A program made the translations under genes and the position numbers. Source: Aplidium turbinatum (Eukaryota; Chordata; Ascidiacea; Aplousobranchia; Polyclinidae). From it: 64,000 nt of DNA. Shown in pieces: positions 47,007 to 58,265 of this stretch. Numbering within the stretch: the stretch's first letter is position 1; each line of letters starts with the position of its first letter. Under the pieces are notes generated by a model. The model saw nothing but the letters and a program-made list of their open reading frames with translations, ran no database searches and was not told the origin of the DNA. The stretch lies in assembly GCA_918807975.1 (NCBI GenBank), contig OU964932.1, positions 20,057,501-20,121,500 on the forward strand, given 5' to 3'.

Positions 47007-47439
47007 CTGGAAATCATATATATACACATGGTTGCAGAGAAGATATTGTTTCCTTTACATTTTTTAAAGTTATACATCTACCATTGCAGCATTGATTGCC
47101 CTCACACAAGTTATGTAAAGGTTGCTGTTCTTGCTAGAAAAACTGTTGACTAGCCTATGATACTGAAATTATAAATACTGTATCACAAAATTTACAAAAT
47201 TAGTGCAAACTTCATCAACTATTAATTGTTTTAAAATCAACATTGTTTTTATAGTTTTAAACTAAATCCAGTGTAAAATCTGTTTGGAAAAGTGTTTTGA
47301 ACAACAAATCATTTTAAGTACCGGTGTATAATAAAGCTTTATTTCACTGATTATATCAGCAACGTATATATACCAAACAGTTGAAAGTACGGTAATATAA
47401 CTGTTTCAAAAAGTTTTTCAGGCTAATCACCACAGCTGC

Positions 47440-47625
47440 TTTATTATTAAATTTTGTTTTGTTTGTCTTTTGTTTAAATGTTTGGGTGGCAGCTGACTTT
47501 GGTGACCTTTTGGTCTTTCGCTGCCATCCTTGTTGTGTGAATTATTTGTGTTTATTGTGTTTTTGCTTTTTGTGTCTTTCTTTTTCGCCAACTAAACAAA
47601 AATAAACTGAACTGAACTATTAGCC
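47440..47625 (+). repeat. Possible non-LTR retrotransposon 3' end
   Basis: T-rich stretch with GGGTGGCAGCTGACTTTGG and a tail of AATAAACTGAACTGAACT, a short-tandem tail of the kind LINE/SINE 3' ends carry. Confidence 0.3.
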
Positions 47626-47924
47626 AAATATGGTGAACAGAAACAAAGATGGTACAAATGCATAAGAGGAAAAAAAGGCACAATGACATTTGTTTGCTGA
47701 ATATATATGAAGTTTAAGGGGATACTTTTCACATAATTGCTTTTACAACATCTTGCACCAGCATGCTGGAGAGCTTCTAGCTTCTTCTTGCCTAAGTGCT
47801 TTAATACACTTAGGCCTAACAGTAGTTCCATCCCTCACACTGGCTATGGTTTTGGTCAGTTGTTGACAGAACTTGCCTGATGCACTGAGGAGGATTACTA
47901 GAATATAAACCTAGCATCTAGTTG

Positions 47925-49838
47925 CAGTAGCGCACTCAGAAAAAATTTTAGGGGGGGCTAATTCAGAAATGTCGGCCGAGTGATTTGCGATAATAGTGAC
48001 AGTAGGCCAATGCCCATCAGTGCCGGTCTTTGGGGTGTGCAAACCGTGCAATCGCACAGGGTCCGCAAATTAGGGGGCCCGCAATCTACTCAGAAAATGC
48101 AGTAATTTTGTTATTTCCAATGGAAAAGTTCAACAAATGAATTAACAACAAGAAAACATAGAGACTCAACGGGTGCAACCTATTTCATCCCCTGAACATT
48201 TCGTATCCTGAAAAGATCGAGAAAAAAAACAACAGAGCCGAAGTCGCTTATCGGAGTTGCCGCAAACATTTCAAAACTTCTCTTGATCTTTTCAAGGGAC
48301 GAATTAAGTCGAAATTTGATTTTGTTACTCCGATTTCAGGGTACGGAATCGGGGTAAGAATTTTTTAGGGGACGAAATAAGTTGCATTCAAATCAACATA
48401 GAGACATAGCTTTATATTTCCGAAAAATGCTGAGGAAAGCATGATCTTATCCTTTTGCTATGCCACCGGACAGCACCATTTTACAGTAATATTCATACCC
48501 AAATTTTTGTTGAACATGCTCTCAGAATGCCCCAAATTCAAAGTAATTTTTCAAAATTTTTTAGGGCAGGACCCCCAGCCACAGGGTGGCCTTCGGCGAT
48601 GACACCGTCAGGATTTGCCTGCCGACCGTAAAAACACTCCCTCCCTTTTCAAAATATCTAGCTTCGCTACTGAATTGGATCATTGTCATTGGGGCCAGCA
48701 AAGTATATTCCGCACAGGGCCCGAAATACCCTAAGACCGGCACTGTGCCCATCCCTTTGATTAATATTTAAAGGCACTCACGGCCCACTACCCACAGGTT
48801 TGCCGATACATCAGGATTCGTTCTCTCAAATCAGATTAGAAGTTGGCCTAGTGAACCCCACGCTATTAGAACCATCAACACTCTCATCCCTAGGTCCACT
48901 CTCGCAATCTTCTATAGATCTTGACTTTTCGTCATCTAGGCCTATGACAAGATAAAATTAGCTTTCCGTTTGCCAACACAGATAAGTGCGAAACCGACAA
49001 CTAGCACGAAAACAGTTTGAAACAAAACACTAATTTTGTAAACAGTAAATTTGATGTGGACGTTTTTCCTATTTACAAAACATTTAAAATTAGTTCGTAT
49101 TTTCAATTAAAGTCCCAGACGCCTTCGTCTCTCTGCTCAAATGTCGTAGGCCTATACAGTTTTATATGTCCGTGTGATTCGGCATTGACGTATGACGCTA
49201 TGGTACATCGGTATGTCCAGTTGTCCACCAGACATTTGACCACGAGAGCATCTGAGCTTTAGGGAGTTAAAGAAAGGTGCCATCAAAGACCATATCATGA
49301 AGTGTTCTTTTTGCACAGATCAAAATTCTCTCCTGATTCATTTATAATTTTACGCAAAGGAAAATCCCAATTTGACACCAAAATTCAGGAAGCACTGTTA
49401 ACGCTATACGCTACAACCCAAATTTAAACAAACAATTATTTGCTGGAGGCGCGTCCATTCTCCTCAACATTTACTTGATGTATCACGTTCCCTGTGGTGC
49501 AAATTTTTTTGTAGTTATTTATGTAGTTGCCTTTTCCTAATGTAAACTTACCTTCAAGAAGTTGAAATTTATTGCATTTATTAATTATTTTCTGATTCTT
49601 GATTAGGGCTTAAAATTAGGCCGAAAACGTTCGACTGTTAAAACTATTTGTACGGTAATTATTTAAAATATATTGTTATAATGCTCGGGCCTGTTGTATT
49701 GTTGTGTCTTATTCATACCTAACCTGTAAGCAAAAGGTATAGCCTAGCCTACATAGGGAACATACAAAAACTTTATTTTTCGTGGCGAGTTTTGGGAGGG
49801 GCTTGAGCCCCCTTAGCCCCATGCTGGGTGCGCTACTG
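47925..49838. mobile_element. hAT-type element (1.9 kb), host to a nested hAT
   Basis: Perfect 8-bp TSD TCTAGTTG at 47917-47924 and 49839-49846. TIR CAGTAGCGCAC(C/T)CAG at both ends, followed by G-rich stretches. No intact transposase frame. Interrupted by the element at 48018-48745. Its 3' part (from 49636) is included in the large duplication. Confidence 0.8.
48018..48745. mobile_element. Nested hAT-type non-autonomous element (728 bp)
   Basis: TIR CAGTGCCGGTCTT(T/A)GGG at both ends. Direct repeat TGCCCAT at 48011-48017 and 48746-48752 (seven bases exact; an eighth differs). An internal imperfect inverted pair (CAACCTATTTC / GAAATAAGTTG) is present. Non-coding. It sits inside the 47925-49838 element, so it is the younger insertion. 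Confidence 0.75.
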
Positions 49839-50639
49839 TCTAGTTGACCCTAGCATCATCTAGATATTCCAAATCAGGGCTTCTCAAACTTTTTTGTTCT
49901 GCGACCTCATTTTGAAAAATATAATATATTTCTATGTGACACCATTATGGGGACATCCACGTTAATGACATTAAAACAGAGTTATAGTTCTTTTGACTCA
50001 ATTTGTTTCGGTTCTAGATGACATCGACGGCCAAGGCTGTAAGTGTCACTAGTGGAAGTAGGGCAAAAAGTTCATTTCACCACAGAACTGTCTGAAGTCT
50101 ACGATATGTCTCATTAAACTTGAAATTGAACAAGGAAATATTATTGTACCATTTTTGCATTGTTACTTTTTCTTGTGCAATTTTTTCCAAAAATTGCCAA
50201 ATACGTTATAACATTAAGTCTATACTGAGTCAAACAAACATTGTGCCAAACTGAACATTCTTATACACCTGTTTTTCAGTGGCGTCTTCTGAAACCCCCA
50301 ACAATTTATAAAGATCCAGTTTCATTAGTTCACTTGAAGGCTTCTTATTTGCCATTTTAATAAATCAACATAAAAGCTTTCTTATACAATAAATAATATT
50401 AATTCTACAAAACAAGAATTGATAAACACAAACATAGCTTCAAAAGATAAACAAAAGCTGAGACTTCACTGTGAAACCACATGGCAAACTTGGCAAGCAG
50501 TAGGCTACCAGTTCCACCCACACAGTATTGGTCTCTACAAGTACCGTATGTGAAACTGCCAGGATTAAACTCTTTAAGAAGCTTTTCCAGTCCAAAGATA
50601 GGCCTAAAGATTCAATCAATCAATCACACATCAAAACAA

Positions 50640-50995
50640 GTGAACTTAAAATATTAAGTTCCGACAACAGCACTTCAAAAATAAGAAACTTCACTCTGTC
50701 AATCTCGGTAATCAGCCTGCATCAAAAGCTTCTACGAGTATGCAAAAACTAACAGGAATAACCCACCAAGGCTTTGCCAGTCTGAGGATAAAGATTCAAA
50801 ACCAACCATTATTGACTAATAGATTCTGTTTAAATAAAAATACTGGCAAAGCCATCTTATGGCGGCAAAAGGTTTATTAATACATTAGCCTATATTTTAT
50901 CGCTTCTACCTTATTCTAGACTTCTGCTATGTTTGTTGTTTGCATATAATGTTTTTCATTGTGATGGTCAGAAATAAAACGAATTGAACTGATGT
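50640..50995 (+). repeat. SINE/LINE 3' segment of the same family, copy 1
   Basis: Lacks the tRNA head but shares the body (CACTTCAAAAATAAGAAAC, GAGTATGCAAAAACTAACAGG, CAAGGCTTTGCCAGTC). Continues to a tail GTGATGGTCAGAAATAAAAC near 50960. The tail recurs inverted near 51190 and as a fragment near 6825. Confidence 0.55.
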
Positions 50996-51485
50996 TAGTT
51001 ACCAAACCTACATCTTTTACTGCGCTACAAATACAGTAGCCTACCATAATTTTAATGTTGACAAATTAAACGAAGTTTGGATTTGTGCTGTGCGGGAGAC
51101 CCCTAAACTAGAAAGAGTTGCAATACAAAAAAGAGGAAATCCAGCAGGCCTACTCAGAAAAAGTAAATTTTCAGTTTAGTTCCGTTTTTTTATTTTTTTA
51201 TTTCTGACCATCAAAACGAAAAAGCAATATATGACAAACATAGCAGAGGTCTAAAAAAGGTAGAAACGACAAAACGCGGACGTTATAACGTGCATTATAC
51301 CAATGCAGGACAATCAGATTAAAATATGGGATGGTCGTAACACCTCAAATGAAATGAAATCAATGAGATTTGGAAACTGGTGTACTTTTTGACAAAGCTT
51401 GTCCTGTTTAATCTATGGCAACCTACATACAGCGATGGGCATGATCTTAGATTACTTTTCATTGTATGATTATGACCTTGCAAAT

Positions 51486-51795
51486 CATCTCTGATAGCTC
51501 AGTTAGTAAGCGGTTGGCTTAATGAACAAAGTAGCTTCAAGATCAAGCGGCGTTGGTTCGACTCTCTGGGTGTGCGCTTGAGCCACACATTCTAAGGACT
51601 GCTCTCCATTCAACGGCACCTAATGGATGGAAAAATTCCCCGGGCCCTGGCTATAGGCCTAACACTTCAACAATCGGAAACTTTACTCTGCCAATCTTAT
51701 TAACTGCCCCTAGGTCAAAACGCCTCTATAAGTATGCAAAACTGCCAGGAATAACCTATCAAGGCTTTGTCAGTGTAAAGAGAAAGGTTCATAAC
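51486..51795 (+). repeat. tRNA-derived SINE, head and body, copy 1
   Basis: The tRNA-like head has a box A (TAGCTCAGTTAGT, 51495) and a box B (GGTTCGACTC, 51555). It is followed by a body shared with 41540-41745 and 50640-50800: CACTTCAACAATCGGAAAC, AAGTATGCAAAACTGCCAGG and ATCAAGGCTTTGTCAGT. Interrupted by the solo LTR. The open frame across it is fortuitous. Confidence 0.65.
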
Positions 51796-52547
51796 TGTCA
51801 CAATCAATGTGCAAGGCCTCGCGTCGGGCTGCTTTGCGTCTTGACAGAATGTGCTGTTTTCATTATGGAATTCTGGTGCGGTGTGTTAGCCTATTATCGG
51901 TTATGACCTGAAGTACGGTAACTTTTGTATGAGAAATCTGTATTATGTAACGTATTTCTAGAATCGTCTGTAAGCATGCAATTCTGGAACGTTCTGTTGT
52001 TTTTCGTAATTTCTGAGCGTCGTTTGTCATGATGTCATAAGGTTGTTTATCAGTAGGATTGCGAAATATTTATTATGTAAGAGTCCTCTACTCCTATGTG
52101 ACATTCTTTAGACTTCTTTAAGCTTCTGCTTGTTGACATTTATTGCAACTTGACAGAACAATGTGACATTACGTAACCTTCTCGATGTTACTTGACCGAA
52201 ACAACTTTCTATAAATAGTGGTGTAGTTTGCGGAATGATTATTATGAGTTGATTATGAGAGTTGTGTTATGAGTTGCGGATTGATAGTTGGTGTAGAAAT
52301 TATTGTTGATTGAGAGTTGAAGTAATCGAATACAAAGTAGATGAGAATGGGTGCTGATATAAATTGTGTTCGAAATTAGAGTTATTTGAGAAGCCGTTCG
52401 TTAAAGTCCTTCAAGAAGTTAGATTGTCATCTCACTAGTAGAACCATTCGACATTCAATTGACTGCTTTTCGGTTTGACCCATTAAACTACGTCATTGAA
52501 CCTTCCCAAGTCTTTTTCCTGGTAAGAGATAGAAAGAAATCGTGACA
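51796..52547. mobile_element. Solo LTR (752 bp), copy 1
   Basis: Begins TGTCAC and ends GTGACA (terminal inverted repeat), flanked by the 5-bp TSD ATAAC (51791-51795 and 52548-52552). TATAAATAG near 52211 could be its TATA box. No PBS, ORF or second LTR is adjacent, so it is a recombination remnant. It is inserted in SINE-type sequence. Confidence 0.75.
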
Positions 52548-52924
52548 ATAACTAACCATCAAAATCAATATAATACTATGGTAGGCTAAATAGCCTAGCC
52601 TATGTGCTTCTATTTATTTTTGTTTTATTAGTTTGCTGTTTGCTAATAGACCTCTCCTAATTGACCTAAGCTAATAGACCTCTCCCACGGGTGCATTACC
52701 ACCCCAAAAGCTCGCCGCTCCTTGCCACTGAGGGGTGTAGCAAGCCGACTCTTCAACGTCTTTGACCTGACAAAGTCTATTGTGCTCTTCCTGCCGTGTC
52801 AACCATTTGTAGCCTACCTGTGCGTTGTTGATGCGAATAAAAGTTAAACAATTTAAAAGAAACAGATAGGCTACAACTTTGCTTTTTTATTCTGTTTTAC
52901 TTACAATCGTGAAATTTAGGCCTA

Positions 52925-53360
52925 CTGAATCAGGTTATCTAGACTCCTGCTCCACTCTGACTCTGATGTACCCTATGTGACTCAAACTTCACTTCTGCTC
53001 CAATTTTTTTGTGGATAGGCTATTGACTCCAATTTTCATTCGGACTCTGAACGTAAACTATAAGCTAACCCACAATTTACATTTTTACTAGCCTATAACT
53101 TAGCCTATAGGCTACCTGTCTTATCCCTGTCATTGAACATAAAAACACATTATTGATTGAATAATTTGTTGCTTGGAAAATAAAACCATGGAAGTTCACA
53201 AAAATAACAACTGCAGAGAAGACTATAGCCTATAACTGGCAAATAGCCTAGATAACACTCCAGCTCCTGTTTTTGCCAAGAAATTCAGACTCCGGCTCCT
53301 CCGACTTCTGCCGAAACCCAAGACTCCGGCTCCTAAATGCTTAAAAAACTCCGGCTCCTG
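52925..53360. repeat. Degenerate GACTCC/CTCCGGCTCCT minisatellite, copy 1
   Basis: GACTCCTGCTCCACTCTGAC, then from 53245 CTCCAGCTCCTG, GACTCCGGCTCCTCCGAC, GACTCCGGCTCCTAAATG and ACTCCGGCTCCTG. Decayed 12-bp-type tandem repeat. Confidence 0.55.
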
Positions 53361-53724
53361 TAAGCTACACCTCTAAATGGGAGATTGAGTCCAGAGTTGC
53401 TACGAATTCCTGGAGAAACCGCCTTTACGGTGGCAAAAGCTTTATCAATAAATTATGCAAGTTTCCGAACCTGACTGAATTTATTTACTTGTTATGTTTA
53501 ATTATTCAGTTGCATCATACAGTAAATGAAGGATCCTTGTTTAACTTTTCATCCTTAATAACATCGAGAAACCAGAACAGAGGTTGAGAGACATCAGCTC
53601 CTATTTCTTATTAGCCTAGAATGATTGAAAGTCGGACATTTTAGGACAAATTAAGTGAAATGTTTTATTTATGGTCCGGCACTTCACTAATATCACAGGA
53701 AATTTAACCTATAAACAAAACAAA

Positions 53725-53749
53725 AATTCATTCATTCATTCATTCATTT
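53725..53749. repeat. ATTC microsatellite (also at 62954-62978)
   Basis: Five consecutive ATTC units; the count looks the same in both copies of the duplication. Confidence 0.8.
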
Positions 53750-54903
53750 TATTTTTCGTCATTAACGCGTCCGGGACGAAAAAGATACTAACTACAAAAA
53801 TCGATATAAACCTACCAGCACGTTAACGAACGGGAAAAGGTGGCAAAACCTTGAAAGGTTTAAAACGTGCCTGAATGAAAAATTATGTAGTAGGCTATAT
53901 ATCAGTAGTTAGCACGGCCACAAAACCCAAAAAACAAATAGCCTAGCAAAAAATAAAACAAAAACAGAGAGAAGCACACATGTAATAATGAATGACAGCC
54001 TAATGAAAAGTGTTGTGGATTGAATTTGCCAATTCCAATATTGATGTGGATGAGCAGTCATAATAATAATAATAGGATGGAGAAAGAAAACCGGACATAA
54101 AAGAAACCCATCCTCAGGCAAAAGCCCGTTTCAATGTGACCCAGGAGAGCAGGTGTTGAGCTCTTTCTATGGTTAGACTGCACAACACAGTAGCCTAAGA
54201 CGATTGAGGTTTGTTGTCCAGTTTAACCCTATTTCCTGTGACGTATTTTGGCCAGTTGACTTGCGGAGGGGGGGGTCGGTGCGACACTATCATTTTCAGC
54301 TCGTGTAACTCAAAAACTACGCAAAATAGATCAATCAAATTTTCACATGATGCAGATAATTTATCTGACAACATAGCATCGAAAATCTTTTGCAATTTGT
54401 TCAACAGCGTAACTTGAAAAATCAAATAATTTGATGGTTGGTCATATTTTTTTATTTGACTTGAGAAATCGTTTCTTAATTACTTTATAATTGAGTGTGA
54501 CGGGATAATTCCATTGTGTTGGATTTTAATCTCTTACGCGTGGACGTCGTCCACGCTTCAATGAAATCGTAATTGGCGTCTGACTTGCGTTTGCTTGTTG
54601 TTTTGCCCGAGGCATTGCAAAAATCTTTCGCTTTGTCTCAACATTTGCAGAGAATGAGACAAAATCACGGCAAAATAAACTGTTTCAAGTCATTTTTGAG
54701 CCAATTGTTATAGTCTACACATTTTCAAATGTACTGTCATCGCTTGATATTAAAACTAAATCAAGCAATGAGCTTTAGTAAACATTTTATTTGTAACAAT
54801 TGTGTTCAGTTCAGTTTTCTTTTCACACTCATACTGTCCAATTTGGTTATACATGATCAAGAAACACTTTGCAGTTTACAGCACATCCCAGGGAGCTATT
54901 TAT

Positions 54904-54973
54904 TTGTTTTTAACATTGTTTCAACGTCTAGAGACGTTGAATCGATGTAAAAGTATCTGATTTGCTTTCTAGC
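54904..54973. repeat. Palindromic MITE family, left end truncated
   Basis: TTTCAACGTCTAGAGACGTT then GAATCGATGTAAAAG and GATTTGCTTTCTAGC. The central PstI-like core is CTAGAG here instead of CTGCAG. Confidence 0.55.
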
Positions 54974-54974
54974 T

Positions 54975-56147
54975 AGCGGTTGATACAGAAAAGTAAGGTA
55001 GCCTATTGGTGTCACATGGTGTTTGAACCACAACCTATCCAAAGGTAGTTACTTGCTTCGATAGGAGCTCGTTCCAACTTGGACCTTCATGCACTTCAAA
55101 AACAAAAAGTGTCTAGAACTCCTGACTGATCAACTATGTCACGATGCATTACAAAACTGATTTGTTTCCATAATTACCAACAATGATCACTTTGAATGAA
55201 ATAATTTTGCAAACAATTTTGATAAAGTGAAGTGACAATAATCGTTTAGTCAAATCGTATTGGTAGGCTATAGAAAAGGTCGTTTGTACATTGCCAAAGG
55301 GAACTCTCGTTCTGCGTGACAAACTCAAAGTCGTGGCATAACGATAGGAAAAATAAATACATTTAGCAAGATATCAAATCTTGCAAAAAAAATCTTTTTT
55401 AGGCTGATTGTTATTATCATACAAAAAAATCACTAAAATTTTGACTTTTTTCTTCGGCAAAATTGAAGGTTTTTGATATTTTGAAAATGCACGTTTGTGT
55501 CTAAGCGATTGAAACGGCTTTTTTATGTTGTCAACTAGATTTGCAAGATAAGGTTTTCTACATGTTTTTCTAATTTGTTGGACATGCATTTTGTGTCAAG
55601 CTATTTCTTACGCATTAGAAGATTTCTTTCTCTTCAAATTTTGAAATAACTTTTTAGATGCAGTTTGCGGTTGACGGCATTACTGCAAAAGCCATCTTTT
55701 GTAATTGATACATAACCAAAAACAAAAGGCGCATAAACTACTGCTGGCTGATAGACCACGTAACAATACATTAGGGTGTACCTTAAAAAAAAAAGTTTGA
55801 TAATTTATGCTCTCACCCCCTACATTTGTGCCATTTGACCTAAAAACAATGTCTGTTAAATTTGAGACAGATCCATTGATATTTAGAGGTCAACCTGGGA
55901 CTTTGAAATTTTATACTGGGTCATTCCATGCCAAGCGTTCTAGACCTATCAGTTTGACCCTCTTCGATTTTGCTTAAACTTGGTTAAAATGTTATTTGGC
56001 ATGATTTAGCCATGCATTACAAATTTTAGCTCAGTATCTATTATAGTTTTGAAAATGTGATGCTTTAAAGTTTTAGGTAACCCCTAAACTTTTCCACATT
56101 CGGTTTTTTGGATCATTTTCAATTAACCATATCTTTTTCTCCGAAGG
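54975..56147. other. Single-copy spacer, no recognised gene
   Basis: From about 55770 the style (GTACCTTAAAAAAAAAAG, GGGTCATTCCATGCCAAG) suggests the outer part of an unidentified DNA transposon leading into the inverted arm at 56148, but no end or TSD was established. Confidence 0.3.
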
Positions 56148-56455
56148 TTATATAAAGTTTAATTTTTGTAAAATGATTCACTTTTAGCAATATTACATGA
56201 TGACATTGTCAAAATACAATTAATTTGCAGCATAATGGAGTAATCAAGCCTCAAAGTAGCTCTTTTCTTCACCAAAAGCAAATTTTGTGCCATATTTGGA
56301 AGTCTGTAACTTTTTTATGAAAAGTAGGATGGTTATTATATTTATCATGTATGCTCTTTCCCTACCAGGCAACGACTTCACTAAGTTTGATAAGTAACAT
56401 TATATTTGTTAGAAGGTTACAATGCATCAAATTGTGCACCCCAAGCAATAAAGCC
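56148..56455 (+). repeat. Outer inverted-repeat arm, left
   Basis: About 300 bp that is the reverse complement, with few differences and one 7-bp indel, of 57949-58263. Examples: TTATATAAAG against CTTTATATAA, and CACCCCAAGCA against TGCTTGGGGTG. The mariner palindrome lies between the arms, closer to the left one. Confidence 0.85.
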
Positions 56456-56755
56456 AAAATAACGCCATCTTGTGGTATAAAAATACCCCTGTAAAAAGTG
56501 TTTACAAAATAAACTGTTTAACCATTTGAAGAACATTAGCTAAGGAACTTGAGTACAAAGTTTTGACTTTGTCACTCAACTGTAATATCATTATACAGGG
56601 TGACACAAAAAAAACGTTCATCAGTAAAAATCAAATAACTTCCAAAATTTTATTTAGATTAACCCAAAAATTCAGCTACATTAGGTTAAGTATATGTAGC
56701 AGACATCTCCAAAGTTTCAAGTCTATACCACAAAAACTCTTTGTTTAACTGGCGC

Positions 56756-57093
56756 TCAAAAAATGTGCTCTAAATGAGCTCCCCGTTGCTGCAAGCACAT
56801 TTGGATCCGGCGGGCAAAGTTCTCGATGACCCTCCCACATTCTTCCCTTGGGATTGCTTTTATTGTTGCTGTAATTGCTGCCTTTAGATCAGGAATAGTC
56901 TGGGGGTTGTTGCCATACACTCTATCCTTAAGGTAGCCCCACAGATAAAAATATGGGGCGTTCAAGTCCGGTGAATACGGCGACCACTCCGGGTCACACC
57001 TGCGGCTGATCAGTCGGTCAGGAAAGCGCTGCTGTAGCCATGCCAATGATTGGTTTGAGGTGCGGGGGGGTGGCACCATCCTTCTGGAACCAC
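56756..57093 (-). pseudogene. Mariner-family transposase C-terminal half, left arm
   Basis: Reads WFQKDGATPRTSNQ, then LAWLQQRFPDRLISRRC, WSPYSPDLNAPYFYLWG and so on to GAHLEHIF. Catalytic residues 2 and 3 of the DD(D/E) triad are present and the 5' half is absent. It has Y where the right arm has D in NAP(Y/D)FYLW, a Phe-preceding position normally D in this family. Confidence 0.8.
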
Positions 57094-57108
57094 TGGAGGT
57101 CCCTGACG

Positions 57109-57445
57109 GTGGTTCCAGCAGGATGGTGCCACCCTCCACACATCAAACCAATCATTGGCATGGCTACAGCAGCGTTTTCCTGACCGACTGATCAGCCGCA
57201 GGTGTGACCCGGAGTGGTCGCCGTATTCACCGGACTTGAACGCTCCAGATTTTTATCTGTGGGGCTACCTTAAGGATAGGGTGTATGGCAACAACCCCCA
57301 GACTATTCCTGATCTAAAGGCAGCAATTACAGCAACAATAAAAGCAATCCCAAGGGAAGAATGTGGGAGGGTCATCGAGAACTTTGCCCGCCGGATCCAA
57401 ATGTGCTTGCAGCAACGGGGAGCTCATTTAGAGCACATTTTTTGA
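57109..57445 (+). pseudogene. Mariner-family transposase C-terminal half, right arm
   Basis: Mirror copy of the left arm: FQQDGATLHTSNQ, WSPYSPDLNAPDFYLWG, LKDRVYGNNPQTIPDLKAAI and end GAHLEHIF. Truncated at the palindrome centre. A few substitutions separate the two arms. Confidence 0.8.
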
Positions 57446-57948
57446 GCGCCAGTTAAACAAAGAGTTTTTGTGGTATAGACTTGAAACTTTGGATATGTCT
57501 GCTACATATACTTAACCTAATGTAGCTGAATTTTTGTGTTAATCTAAATAAATTTTTGGAAGTTATTCGATTTTTACTGATGAACGTTTTTTTTGTGTCA
57601 CCCTGTATATATATCAACTGTACTATAATATCATGAATTGTACAAAGTAAATTGTGACAATACAATTAATATGCACAAAATTCTTGGCAAAGAATGATTT
57701 TTAAAAACTAAATTTAACCTTACGGTGTTTGCCTGTTATCGCCCCACCACATTTGCTTTTTGACTACTCCGGCTCGAACCTCCTACATAGGGTTAGGAAG
57801 CAGATATGTAAAAAAACGTTAGAACAATCTATTGAGGTAGATGAGCAATGGGTATATAACAGCAAACGAGTATGTTGACCGCCTCCCAGTTCTTGTTTCT
57901 GGTAGAAGAGATTTTCACCTCCATTTTCACTTAAGGAGCTGAAAATAA

Positions 57949-58263
57949 GGCTTTTTTGCTTGGGGTGCACAATTTGATGCATTGTAACCTTCTAAAAAAT
58001 ATAATGTTACTTATCAAACTTGGTGAAGTTGTTGCCTGGCAGGGAAAGAGCATACATGATAAATATAATAACCATCCTACTTTTCATAAAAAAGTTACAG
58101 ACTTCCAAATATGGCACAAAATTTGTTTTTGGTGAAGAAAAGAGCTACTTTGAGGCTTGATTACTCCATTATGCTGCAAATTAATTGTATTTTGACAATG
58201 TCATCAATCATCATGTAATATTGCTAAAAGTGAATCATTTTACAAAAATTAAACTTTATATAA
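57949..58263 (-). repeat. Outer inverted-repeat arm, right
   Basis: Partner of 56148-56455. Its outer end coincides with the TA at which the pogo-like element begins, so that element may have inserted into or just beside the arm. Confidence 0.85.
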
Positions 58264-58265
58264 TA

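Larger units (their letters stand above)
49636..54771 (+). repeat. Large direct duplication, copy 1
   Basis: Matches 58864-64000 almost base for base over about 5.1 kb (offset 9,228, becoming 9,229 after a 1-bp C insertion near 60330). One substitution was noticed (GATTATGACC against GATCATGACC near 51470/60699). Contains the hAT 3' end, SINE-type repeats, a solo LTR and a degenerate minisatellite. No gene was recognised. Confidence 0.95.
56596..57605. mobile_element. Palindromic mariner-like element: two transposase 3' halves, tail-outward
   Basis: A 1,010-bp near-perfect palindrome flanked by TA. Arms 56596-57093 and 57109-57605 are separated by a 15-bp centre. Both outer ends read CAGGGTGACACAAAAAAAACG inward. 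Each arm encodes the C-terminal half of an IS630-Tc1-mariner transposase, from the second catalytic Asp (FQKDGATPRT or FQQDGATLHT) through the third (WSPYSPDLNAP) to the end (GAHLEHIF). Neither arm has the N-terminal HTH or first catalytic Asp, so it cannot encode an enzyme alone. Confidence 0.85.

Noticed and set aside
46704-47027. Single-exon 107-aa J-domain protein
   Set aside because: Homology stops exactly at a GT donor (46936) and begins after an AG acceptor (47007); it is one exon of DNAJC17.
51553-51906. 117-codon frame, repeated at 60782-61135
   Set aside because: Runs across the SINE body and into the solo LTR; identical in copy 2 because of the duplication, not selection.
53909-54121. 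70-codon hydrophobic - frame, repeated at 63138-63350
   Set aside because: Preserved only by the recent duplication; no signal of a real gene.
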